Below, piece by piece: positions 50,703-59,348 of a stretch of 64,000 bases of DNA. The stretch is from Planctomycetota bacterium (lineage in GTDB: Bacteria > Planctomycetota > SZUA-567 > H5-PLA8). Within the stretch, counting starts at the first letter, position 1. Every line of letters starts with the position of its first letter. The position numbers were made by a program, and so were the translations under genes. The stretch covers positions 1,364,001-1,428,000 of the forward strand of contig JAOSKN010000003.1 in the NCBI GenBank assembly GCA_027493525.1, written 5' to 3'. The notes under the pieces were generated by a model. The model had not been told where the DNA came from. It ran no database searches and was given only the letters and a program-made list of their open reading frames with translations.

Positions 50703-51552
50703 CCTCCGCCCCGCCCCATTGGCCGCCGAGCCGATGCTGCCCCGGGCCTTCCGCGTCGCCGCGCGCCGCCGCGAGACGCACGACGTATTCACACTTGAAC
50801 TCGAACCGGCCGATGCGCCCGGCGAAGCCTTCGCCTTCGAGCCCGGCCAGTTCAACATGCTCTACGTCCTGGGCGCCGGCGAGGTGCCCATCTCGATCAG
50901 CGGCGACCCGACGCGCCCCGGGCGGCTGATGCATACGGTCCGCGCCGTCGGCGGCGTGACCCGGCTGCTGGAGGGACTCAAGAAGGGCGACAGCCTCGGC
51001 GTGCGCGGGCCCTACGGCGCGCCGTGGCCGGTCCTCGACGCCGAGGGCCGGGACGTGGTCGTCGTCGCCGGCGGCATCGGGCTGGCGCCGCTGCGACCGC
51101 TGATCTGCCAGGTGCTGGCTCGCCGCGACCGTTTCGGCCGCGTCTCCATCGTCTTCGGCACGCGCTCACCCGCCGACATCCTGCTCGCGAAGGATCTCGA
51201 GCGCTGGCGCTCCAAGTTCGACGTGGACGTCCTGCTCACGGTGGACCACGCGCCGCCGGGCTGGCGCGGGCACGTCGGCGTGGTGACGGCGCTGCTCCCG
51301 CGCGCGGCCTTCGATCCGGCCAACGCGCGCGCCTTCGTCTGCGGGCCGGAAGTCATGATGCGCTTCACGGTCCAGGAGCTCGCCCACCGCGGCCTGCCCG
51401 CCGCGTCCGTTCACGTGACCATGGAGCGGAACATGAAGTGCGCGATCGGGCTGTGCGGGCATTGCCAGTACGGGCCGGAGTTCGTCTGCAAGGACGGCCC
51501 CGTCTTCCGCTTCGACCGCATCGAACGCATCTTCGGCGTGAGGGAGCTCTGA
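50683..51552 (+). CDS. hydG: Group 3b hydrogenase gamma subunit (FAD/NAD(P)-binding diaphorase)
   Basis: 289-aa ferredoxin-reductase-type subunit that exchanges hydride with NAD(P)H. Visible parts: FAD-binding beta-barrel (FEPGQFNMLYVLGAGEVPISIS), nucleotide-binding fold (DVVVVAGGIGLAPLRPLI, IVFGTRSPADIL), CGPEVMMRFT, and the C-terminal [2Fe-2S] cysteines MKCAIGLCGHCQYG...FVCKDGPVF. The start at 50683 overlaps the cNMP gene by 20 bp; ATG 50734 (MLPRAFRV) would avoid the overlap and keep the whole domain. Cytosolic. Confidence 0.9.
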   Translation: MPRPAADLRPAPLAAEPMLPRAFRVAARRRETHDVFTLELEPADAPGEAFAFEPGQFNMLYVLGAGEVPISISGDPTRPGRLMHTVRAVGGVTRLLEGLKKGDSLGVRGPYGAPWPVLDAEGRDVVVVAGGIGLAPLRPLICQVLARRDRFGRVSIVFGTRSPADILLAKDLERWRSKFDVDVLLTVDHAPPGWRGHVGVVTALLPRAAFDPANARAFVCGPEVMMRFTVQELAHRGLPAASVHVTMERNMKCAIGLCGHCQYGPEFVCKDGPVFRFDRIERIFGVREL

Positions 51553-51553
51553 C

Positions 51554-52402
51554 GTGGCGCGCGCGCGAAAAGCATCCCCAAAGAAGGCGCCGCGGCGGGC
51601 GAAGCCCGCCCCGAAGCGGACCGCGGCCTCCGCGCCGCGCCTGCCCAAGCTGGCGGTCTGGAAGTTCGCGAGCTGCGACGGCTGCCAGTTGAGCCTGCTC
51701 GACTGCGAAGACGAACTCCTCGCCGTCGCCGGAAAGATCCAGATCGCCAACTTCATGGAGGCCACGCGCGCCGTCGTCGATGGCCCCTACGACCTCTCGC
51801 TGGTCGAAGGCAGCATCACCACGCCGCACGACGCAGAGCGGATCCAGGAAGTGCGCCGGACCTCGAAGTTCCTCGTCACCATCGGGGCGTGCGCGACCGC
51901 CGGCGGGATCCAGGCCCTGCGGAACTTCGCCGACGTGGAGGAGTTCACGCGCGCGGTCTACGCCACGCCGGCTTACATTTCGACGCTGAAGACCTCCACG
52001 CCCATCGCCGCGCACGTCCGCGTGGACTACGAGCTGCGCGGCTGCCCGATCAACAAGGCGCAGCTCGTGGAGGTTCTTTCCGCGTTCCTGCACCGGCGCC
52101 GCCCCAACGTCCCCGACCAGAGCGTCTGCGTGGAGTGCAAGCTGCGCGGCAACGTCTGCGTCGCGGTGGCGCACGGCACGCCGTGCCTCGGGCCGGTCAC
52201 GCACGCCGGCTGCGGCGCGATCTGCCCCAGCTTCGACCGCGGCTGCTACGGCTGCTACGGGCCGAAGGAGCGCGCCAACCCCGCGGGCCTGCGCCCCTGG
52301 CTGGGGCGGCACGGGCTCGACGCCGGCGCCGTGCGCCGCGTCTTCGGCACCTTCAACGTCGGCTCCGACGCCTTCAAGCAGGAGCACGAGGCCCATGGCT
52401 AA
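51554..52402 (+). CDS. hydD: Group 3b [NiFe]-hydrogenase small (delta) subunit
   Basis: 282-aa small subunit starting at GTG 51554, one base after the hydG stop. An unusual basic Ala/Lys/Arg/Pro-rich extension (about residues 1-32) precedes the conserved core KLAVWKFASCDGCQLSLLDCED, whose cysteines bind the proximal cluster. Further cluster motifs are IGACATAGG, RGCPINKAQLVEVL and the run ECKLRGNVC ... CLGPVTHAGCGAICPSFDRGCYGCYGP. It transfers electrons from the Ni-Fe site to HydB/HydG. It overlaps hydA by 8 bp. The basic tail could be a real extension or an upstream mis-start. Confidence 0.92.
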   Translation: MARARKASPKKAPRRAKPAPKRTAASAPRLPKLAVWKFASCDGCQLSLLDCEDELLAVAGKIQIANFMEATRAVVDGPYDLSLVEGSITTPHDAERIQEVRRTSKFLVTIGACATAGGIQALRNFADVEEFTRAVYATPAYISTLKTSTPIAAHVRVDYELRGCPINKAQLVEVLSAFLHRRRPNVPDQSVCVECKLRGNVCVAVAHGTPCLGPVTHAGCGAICPSFDRGCYGCYGPKERANPAGLRPWLGRHGLDAGAVRRVFGTFNVGSDAFKQEHEAHG

Positions 52403-53690
52403 GACCCGGACGATCAAGGTCGATTACCTCGCGCGCGTCGAAGGCGAGGGCGCGCTGTACCTCAAGCTCGCCGGGAACCGCGTCGAGGACGTGAAGCTCA
52501 AGATTTTCGAGCCGCCGCGTTTCTTCGAGGCCTTCATGCGCGGGCGCGGCTTCGCCGAGGCGCCCGACATCACCGCGCGCATCTGCGGCATCTGCCCCGT
52601 CGCCTACCAGATGAGCAGCGTGCACGCGATGGAGGACGCGCTGGGCGTAAAGGTCGGCGGGATGCTGCGCGAGTTGCGGCGGCTGCTCTACTGCGGCGAG
52701 TGGATCGAGAGCCACGGGCTGCACGTCTACATGCTCCACGCGCCCGACTTCCTGGGTTACCAGGACGCGATCCGGCTCGCGAAGGACCACCCCGACGAAG
52801 TGAAGCGCGGCCTGCGCCTCAAGAAGATCGGCAACGAACTCGTCACGCTCGTCGGCGGCCGCGAGATCCACCCCGTCAACGTCCGCGTCGGGGGCTTCTA
52901 CAAGGCCCCGCGCAAGGCGGACCTGCTGAAGCTGAAAGACGACCTCGAATGGGCGCGCGACGCGGCGGTCGAGACCGCGCGCTGGGTCAACGCGTTCAAG
53001 TTTCCCGAATTCGAGCAGGATTACGAATTCGTCAGCCTTTGCCATCCCGGCGAGTACCCCTTCAACGAAGGACGCCTGGTCTCCAACCGCGGGCTCGACA
53101 TCGGCGCGGAGGAGTACGGCGCGCACTTTCAGGAGCAGCACGTCGCCCACAGCAACGCCCTGCACAGCGTCCGCACCGGGGGCGGCGCGTACTTCGTCGG
53201 CCCGCAGGCGCGCTTCGCGCTCAACTTCGAGAAGCTCCCCGCGATCTGCCGGGACCTGGCGAAGGAGTTGGGCCTCGAAACGCCCTGCCGCAATCCCTTC
53301 AAGAGCATCGTGGTCCGCTCGATCGAGATCGTCTTCGCCTTCGAGGAGGCGCTGCGCATCGTCAAGGCCTACGAGGAGCCCGACCGGCCGCACGTGGAGG
53401 TCGCGCCCCGCGCCGGCATCGGGCACGCCGCGACCGAAGCGCCGCGCGGGATGCTTTACCACCGCTACGAGCTGGACGAGAAGGGCCTGATCGTGAGCGC
53501 CAAGATCGTCCCGCCCACGAGCCAGAACCAGAAGCAGATCGAGGACGACCTTGCCAAATTCGTGCCGCCGAGAGCGCACAAAAAGCAGGACGAACTGACC
53601 TGGGAATGCGAGCAGGCGATCCGCAACTACGATCCGTGCATCAGTTGCGCCACGCACTTCCTCAAACTGAACGTGGAGCGGACGCCTTAA
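52395..53690 (+). CDS. hydA: Group 3b [NiFe]-hydrogenase large (alpha) subunit
   Basis: 431-aa catalytic subunit. The four Ni-Fe ligands are visible as L1 RICGICPVAYQMSSVHAMED and L2 DPCISCATHFLKL near the C-terminus (DPCxxCxxH). The C-terminal tail after the His is short, VERTP-like, as expected for the peptide cleaved by the maturation protease encoded next. The early motif VDYLARVEGEGALYLKL is standard. It catalyses reversible H2 oxidation coupled to NAD(P)H through the other Hyd subunits. Confidence 0.95.
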   Translation: MAKTRTIKVDYLARVEGEGALYLKLAGNRVEDVKLKIFEPPRFFEAFMRGRGFAEAPDITARICGICPVAYQMSSVHAMEDALGVKVGGMLRELRRLLYCGEWIESHGLHVYMLHAPDFLGYQDAIRLAKDHPDEVKRGLRLKKIGNELVTLVGGREIHPVNVRVGGFYKAPRKADLLKLKDDLEWARDAAVETARWVNAFKFPEFEQDYEFVSLCHPGEYPFNEGRLVSNRGLDIGAEEYGAHFQEQHVAHSNALHSVRTGGGAYFVGPQARFALNFEKLPAICRDLAKELGLETPCRNPFKSIVVRSIEIVFAFEEALRIVKAYEEPDRPHVEVAPRAGIGHAATEAPRGMLYHRYELDEKGLIVSAKIVPPTSQNQKQIEDDLAKFVPPRAHKKQDELTWECEQAIRNYDPCISCATHFLKLNVERTP

Positions 53691-53795
53691 TCTTCCCGTT
53701 CACCGCAGAGGACGCAGGAGCCTGCCGAGGTTTAGCGCGGAGCATGGGCCTGTCTTCTCTCACTGCGCCCTCCGAATGCGCTGCGGATATGAGCC

Positions 53796-54287
53796 ATGAT
53801 CCACTCCGAATCTCGACTCCTTGTGCTCGGCATCGGCAACGCGCAGCGCGGCGACGATGCGGTAGGGATCGAGGTCGCGCGCAGGATCGCCGCGAGCCCG
53901 CCGCCGCACACGGCCGTGAGGATCGTCTTCGCGGAAGCCTCGGCGATCATGGAATCCTGGCGCGGAGCCCAAGGCGTGGTCGCGATCGATGCGCTGCAAT
54001 CCGGCGCGCCTCCCGGCACGATTCGCCGCATCGACGCCGTGGCGGAATCCGTCCCCGCGGACTTCGGCGGGACCAGCACCCACGCCTTCGGGCTGGGGCA
54101 GGCGGTGGAACTGGCGCGCGCGCTGGGTGAACTGCCGCCGCGCCTGGTGCTCTTCGGCATCGAAGGCGCCGACTTCGGCCACGGCGCGCCGCTCTCCCCG
54201 CCCGTCGCCGGCGCCGTTCGCGAAGCCGCCGCGCGCGTGCGGCGGGAACTCGCCGAGTGGGCCGCGGCCCGCGCGGCCAAGCCATGA
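53796..54287 (+). CDS. Hydrogenase maturation protease (HybD/HyaD type)
   Basis: 163-aa endopeptidase that trims the C-terminus of the hydrogenase large subunit after nickel insertion. Family motifs: LVLGIGNAQRGDDAVGIEVARR at the N-terminus (acidic nickel ligand in RGDDAVG), VAIDALQSG (second acidic ligand) and STHAFGLGQAVELA (His ligand), followed by LVLFGIEGADFGHG. It lies 105 bp after hydA and 16 bp before hypA. No signal peptide. Start ATG 53796. Confidence 0.92.
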   Translation: MIHSESRLLVLGIGNAQRGDDAVGIEVARRIAASPPPHTAVRIVFAEASAIMESWRGAQGVVAIDALQSGAPPGTIRRIDAVAESVPADFGGTSTHAFGLGQAVELARALGELPPRLVLFGIEGADFGHGAPLSPPVAGAVREAAARVRRELAEWAAARAAKP

Positions 54288-54303
54288 TTCGAGGACTGGA
54301 TTC

Positions 54304-54570
54304 ATGCACGAATTCTCGCTCCTGAAGGACCTCCTGCGCAAGATCGACCGGGTTCGCGCGGAACAGCAGGCCGGAAAGGTCGTCTCGGTCACGGTGCGCC
54401 TCGGCGCGCTGGCTCACATTTCCGCAAGCCACTTCCGCGAGCACTTCGACGAAGCCGTGCGTGGCACGCCGCTGTCCGGCGCGCGCCTCGAAGTCATCGA
54501 ATCCAAGGACGAATCGGATCCGCGCGCCCAGGAGATCCTGCTCGAGAGCGTCGAGGTCGAGGACGCGTGA
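54304..54570 (+). CDS. hypA: HypA-like nickel chaperone lacking the zinc finger
   Basis: 88-aa protein starting MHEFSLLKDLL, so the nickel-binding MHE N-terminus is present. The core VVSVTVRLGALAHISASHFREHFDEAVRGTPLSGARLEV matches HypA. Normal HypA (about 113 aa) then has two CxxC pairs that bind zinc; here the chain goes straight from EVIESKDESD to the usual ending ILLESVEVEDA, and the protein has no cysteine at all. This looks like a clean internal loss of the zinc domain. It is followed by hypF through a GTGA overlap; no hypB is in the window. Confidence 0.85.
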   Translation: MHEFSLLKDLLRKIDRVRAEQQAGKVVSVTVRLGALAHISASHFREHFDEAVRGTPLSGARLEVIESKDESDPRAQEILLESVEVEDA

Positions 54571-56861
54571 ACGCCTCCGCGGCGCGCGGGCGCCTGCGCG
54601 TGGAGGCGCGCGGCTTGGTGCAGGGCGTGGGCTTCCGCCCGCACGTCCATCGCCTCGCCGAGGCGCTTGCGCTGTCCGGCTGGGTCCGCAACACCGGCGC
54701 GGGCGTCGAGATCGAAGTCGAGGGCGCGCGCGCGGCCCTGGAGCAATTCCTGCTTCGATTGGCGGGTGAATTGCCTCCGGGCGCGCGCCTGGAGTCCCTG
54801 GAGCCGACCTGGCTCGAACCCGCTGGGCATGCGCGCTTCGAGATTCTGCCGAGCGCCGCCGGGGCGCCTCGCGCGGGCATTCGCCCCGACGTGGCGACCT
54901 GCGCCGAATGCCTGCGCGAACTCTTCGACCCGCGCGATCGGCGCTTCCGCCATCCGTTCGTCAACTGCACCTCTTGCGGGCCGCGCCTGAGCATCGTCAC
55001 CGCGCTGCCGTACGACCGGCCCAACACGACCATGGCACGCTTCGAGATGTGCGCGCGCTGTCGCCGGGAATACGAGGACCCGCGCGACCGCCGCTTTCAC
55101 GCGCAGCCCAACGCCTGCCCCGACTGCGGGCCGCGGCTCGCGTGGCAACGCGGCGCAGAACGGGCCGAAGGCAACGAAGCCCTGGGCCGCGCCGTGGAGT
55201 TGATTCGCGCGGGCGGCATCGCGGCCGTCAAGGGCCTCGGCGGCTTTCATCTCTTCGCCGACGCGCGGGACGAGTCGGCCGTGCGAAGGCTGCGCGAACG
55301 GAAGGCCCGCGAGGAAAAGCCCTTCGCGGCGATGTTCCCGGATCTTGAGGCGCTCCGCGCGCACGCGAGTGTCGCGCCGCTGGAGGCGCGGCTTCTGGCG
55401 TCGCCTGAAGCGCCCATCGTCCTGCTGCGCCGGTCCCGGCATTCCGCGCTGGCGCCGAGCGTCGCGCCGGGAAATCCCTGCCTCGGCGCGCTGCTGCCGT
55501 ACACGCCGCTGCATCACTTGCTGCTGCGCGCGCTCAATATGCCCGTTGTCGCCACGAGCGGGAACGTCTCCGACGAACCGCTGTGCGTCGAGAATGCCGA
55601 GGCGCTCGAACGGCTGGGCGGGATCGCGGACGGCTTCCTGCTCCACGACCGCCCCATCGCGCGCGCGGTGGACGACTCGATCGCGCGGATTGCCCTGGGA
55701 CGCGAGTTGATACTCCGGCGCGCGCGGGGTTACGCGCCCTGGCCGATTGCGCTGCCCGAGCCGGGACCGGCCGTGCTCGCGGCCGGCGGACATCTCAAGA
55801 GCACCGTCGCGCTGGCCGTCGAGGGAGAGGCGATAATCTCCCAGCACCTGGGCGACCTCGAATCCCCCGCCGCGCGCGAAGGCTTCGAGCGTGCAGCGCG
55901 GGACTACGGGGGGCTCTACGGCGCCGCTCAGGCAGTCCTCGCCTGCGACGCGCATCCCGATTACGCCTCGACGCGCTGGACGCTCTCGCGCCCCGAGCGG
56001 CGCGTGGAGGTCCAGCACCATTACGCCCACGTCCTGGCGTGCATGGTCGAGAACCGGCTGGCCCCGCCCGTGCTCGGCGTGGCATGGGACGGCGCAGGCT
56101 ACGGGAGCGACGGGACCGTTTGGGGCGGTGAATTCCTGCTCATTTCGGAACATGAATTCGAGCGCTCCGCGCACCTGCGAACGTTCCCGCTGCCTGGGGG
56201 CGAGTCCGCGTCGCGCGAAGGCTGGCGCGCGGCGCTGGGATTGCTTTATGAGCGCTTCGGGGATGGCCTGTTCGAATTACATGCCGAATTACTTAAGCCG
56301 CTGTTGCAAGACGCCGACGCGCGGGTCCTGCGGCGCATGCTCGATCGCGGGCTCAACTGCCCGCGCACCTCAAGTGTGGGCCGGCTCTTCGATGCCGTCG
56401 CCGCGCTGGCGGGACTGCGGCGGCGCAGTTCGTTCGAGGGGCAGGCGGCGCAGGCGCTGGAGTTTGCCCTCGACCCGGCGACCGTGGAGAATGGTTACAC
56501 GCTGGCGCTCCGGCCCGGCGCGGAGTTCGGCTCGCGTTCCGCGTGGGTGCTCGACTGGGCGCCGCTCCTCGACGCGCTGCTCGAAGATCTAGCGCGAGGC
56601 GCGGCGGCCGGGGCGGTCTCGGCGCGTTTCCACGACGCGCTGGCGCGCGCGGCGGCCGAGACAGCGGAACGGCTGGGCGCGGAGCGGATCGCGCTGAGCG
56701 GCGGCTGCTTCCAGAACGCGGCGCTTCTGGAACGCGCCGTCGCGGCGCTGGAAGGACTGGGCCGCAAAGCGTACACGCACCAGCGCGTGCCGCCCAACGA
56801 CGGGGGTCTGGCGCTGGGGCAACTCGTCGCGGCGCGGCGGGTCTTGAAGAGGACGGACTGA
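54567..56861 (+). CDS. hypF: Carbamoyltransferase HypF
   Basis: 764-aa protein, normal for HypF, which makes the carbamoyl group used for the CN ligands of the Fe site. Domains in order: acylphosphatase-like (ARGLVQGVGFRPHVHRLA, about 12-95), zinc fingers (CAECLRELFD, CTSCGPRLSI, CARCRREYED, CPDCGPRL, about 112-195), YrdC-like ATP/carbamate domain (GGIAAVKGLGGFHLFADA, RRSRHSALAPSVAPG, 205-390), and Kae1/HypF C-terminal domain (AVLAAGGHLKSTVAL, VQHHYAHVLACM, GVAWDGAGYGSDGTVWGGEF, ALSGGCFQNAALL). Start is GTG 54567 overlapping the hypA stop. Confidence 0.96.
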   Translation: MNASAARGRLRVEARGLVQGVGFRPHVHRLAEALALSGWVRNTGAGVEIEVEGARAALEQFLLRLAGELPPGARLESLEPTWLEPAGHARFEILPSAAGAPRAGIRPDVATCAECLRELFDPRDRRFRHPFVNCTSCGPRLSIVTALPYDRPNTTMARFEMCARCRREYEDPRDRRFHAQPNACPDCGPRLAWQRGAERAEGNEALGRAVELIRAGGIAAVKGLGGFHLFADARDESAVRRLRERKAREEKPFAAMFPDLEALRAHASVAPLEARLLASPEAPIVLLRRSRHSALAPSVAPGNPCLGALLPYTPLHHLLLRALNMPVVATSGNVSDEPLCVENAEALERLGGIADGFLLHDRPIARAVDDSIARIALGRELILRRARGYAPWPIALPEPGPAVLAAGGHLKSTVALAVEGEAIISQHLGDLESPAAREGFERAARDYGGLYGAAQAVLACDAHPDYASTRWTLSRPERRVEVQHHYAHVLACMVENRLAPPVLGVAWDGAGYGSDGTVWGGEFLLISEHEFERSAHLRTFPLPGGESASREGWRAALGLLYERFGDGLFELHAELLKPLLQDADARVLRRMLDRGLNCPRTSSVGRLFDAVAALAGLRRRSSFEGQAAQALEFALDPATVENGYTLALRPGAEFGSRSAWVLDWAPLLDALLEDLARGAAAGAVSARFHDALARAAAETAERLGAERIALSGGCFQNAALLERAVAALEGLGRKAYTHQRVPPNDGGLALGQLVAARRVLKRTD

Positions 56862-56863
56862 GC

Positions 56864-57108
56864 ATGTGCCTTGCGATTCCGGGCCTGGTTGAAAGCCTCA
56901 GCGACAGCGAGCCGCTCACCCGCACCGGCAAGGTCCGTTTCGGCGGGATCGTGAAGGAGGTGAACTTCGCCTGCTTGCCGGAAGCGCGCGTCGGCGACTT
57001 CGTGCTCGTCCACGTCGGCATGGCGCTTACGCGCATCGACGAAGCCGAGGCTCGCCGCGTCTTCTCCTACCTCGAAGAGATCGGCGAACTGAAAGCGGAA
57101 AGCCCGCC

Positions 57109-57112
<4 letters not shown>
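56864..57112 (+). CDS. hypC: Hydrogenase assembly chaperone HypC
   Basis: 82-aa protein beginning MCLAIPGLVESL, with the essential Cys2 that carries the Fe(CN)2CO unit with HypD. GKVRFGGIVKEVNFACLPEARVGDFVLVHVGMALTRIDEAEA is the full HypC/HupF core. It starts 2 bp after hypF and its stop overlaps the hypD start (ATGA). It would hand the iron centre to the large subunit HydA. Confidence 0.96.
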
Positions 57113-58194
<1,082 letters not shown>

Positions 58195-58197
58195 TTC

Positions 58198-59253
58198 ATG
58201 AGCGAACACGAGCCCGAATTTTCCCTCCAGTGCCCGCTGCCGATCCGCGAGTATCCGAACGTGACGCTCGCGCACGGGGGCGGCGGGCGGCTTACGCGCG
58301 ACCTGATCGGGAAAGTTTTTCACGCTGCTTTCGGCAACGAATTCCTGGCAGAAGGACACGATGGCGCGCGGGTGCCGGGCGCCGGCCCGCTCGCGCTGAC
58401 GACCGACGCCTTCGTGGTCCGCCCGCTCGAGTTCCCCGGCGGGGATATCGGCCGGCTGGCGGTGTACGGCACGGCGAACGACCTGGCGATGTGCGCCGCC
58501 GAGCCGGCGTGGCTCAGCGCCGCGTTCATCCTCGAGGAAGGCCTGCCCATGGCGACGCTCTGGCGCATCGCCTGCGGCATGCGCGAGGCGGCCAAGCTTG
58601 CCGGAGTGCAGATCGTCGCCGGGGATACCAAGGTCGTGGACCGCGGCAAGGGCGACGGCATCTACATCGCCACGAGCGGCGCGGGGATTCCGCGCCAGGA
58701 TCCGGGCCCTTCGCCAAGGCGCGCGCGGCCCGGAGACGCGATCTTGCTCAGCGGCGACCTGGGCCGGCATGCGATCGCGGTAATGGCCGTGCGCGAAGGC
58801 CTGGCCTTCGAAACGGCGCTCGAAAGCGATTGCGCGCCGCTCTGGCCGGCGGTGCGGCGCCTGATCGAGGCCGGCGTCGAGCTTCACGTCCTGCGCGACC
58901 TGACGCGCGGAGGCCTGACGGCGGGGCTGAACGAAATCGCCGAGACCGCCGGACTGCGCCTGGAGGTGGACGAGTCGGCGATCCCGGTCCGCGACGAGGT
59001 CCGCGGCGCATGCGAGCTGCTTGGCCTGGATCCGAATTACGCGGCGAATGAAGGGCGCTTCATCGCGTGCGTGCCCGAGGCCCAGGCCGAGCGCGCGCTG
59101 GAGGCGCTGCGCGCCGAACCCGTTTCGGCCGGCGCGCTCCGCATCGGCCGCGTCGCCGGAACCGGGCGCGGGCGGGTCGACCTGCTCACCCGCCTGGGGG
59201 CGCGCCGCGTGCTCGATCTCCCGAACGGCGAGCAACTCCCGCGCATCTGCTAG
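58198..59253 (+). CDS. hypE: Carbamoyl dehydratase HypE
   Basis: 351-aa PurM-like ATPase that dehydrates the C-terminal thiocarboxamide to thiocyanate. The chain starts MSEHEPEFSLQCPLPI and shows TLAHGGGGRLTRDLIGKVF, GDTKVVDRGKGDGIYIATSGAG, DLTRGGLTAGLNEIAE and FIACVPEAQAERALEAL. It ends in PRIC, whose last cysteine accepts the carbamoyl group from HypF. It lies 3 bp after hypD and closes the hyp run; the next gene is convergent. Confidence 0.97.
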   Translation: MSEHEPEFSLQCPLPIREYPNVTLAHGGGGRLTRDLIGKVFHAAFGNEFLAEGHDGARVPGAGPLALTTDAFVVRPLEFPGGDIGRLAVYGTANDLAMCAAEPAWLSAAFILEEGLPMATLWRIACGMREAAKLAGVQIVAGDTKVVDRGKGDGIYIATSGAGIPRQDPGPSPRRARPGDAILLSGDLGRHAIAVMAVREGLAFETALESDCAPLWPAVRRLIEAGVELHVLRDLTRGGLTAGLNEIAETAGLRLEVDESAIPVRDEVRGACELLGLDPNYAANEGRFIACVPEAQAERALEALRAEPVSAGALRIGRVAGTGRGRVDLLTRLGARRVLDLPNGEQLPRIC

Positions 59254-59348
59254 ATCCATTGAACCCTTGAGGCTTGCGAGCGGGCGCCATTCAGCTCCTG
59301 CCCCCATCCGTGCTCCGCGGCCGCCGCGATTACTTCGGCCAATTCCAG

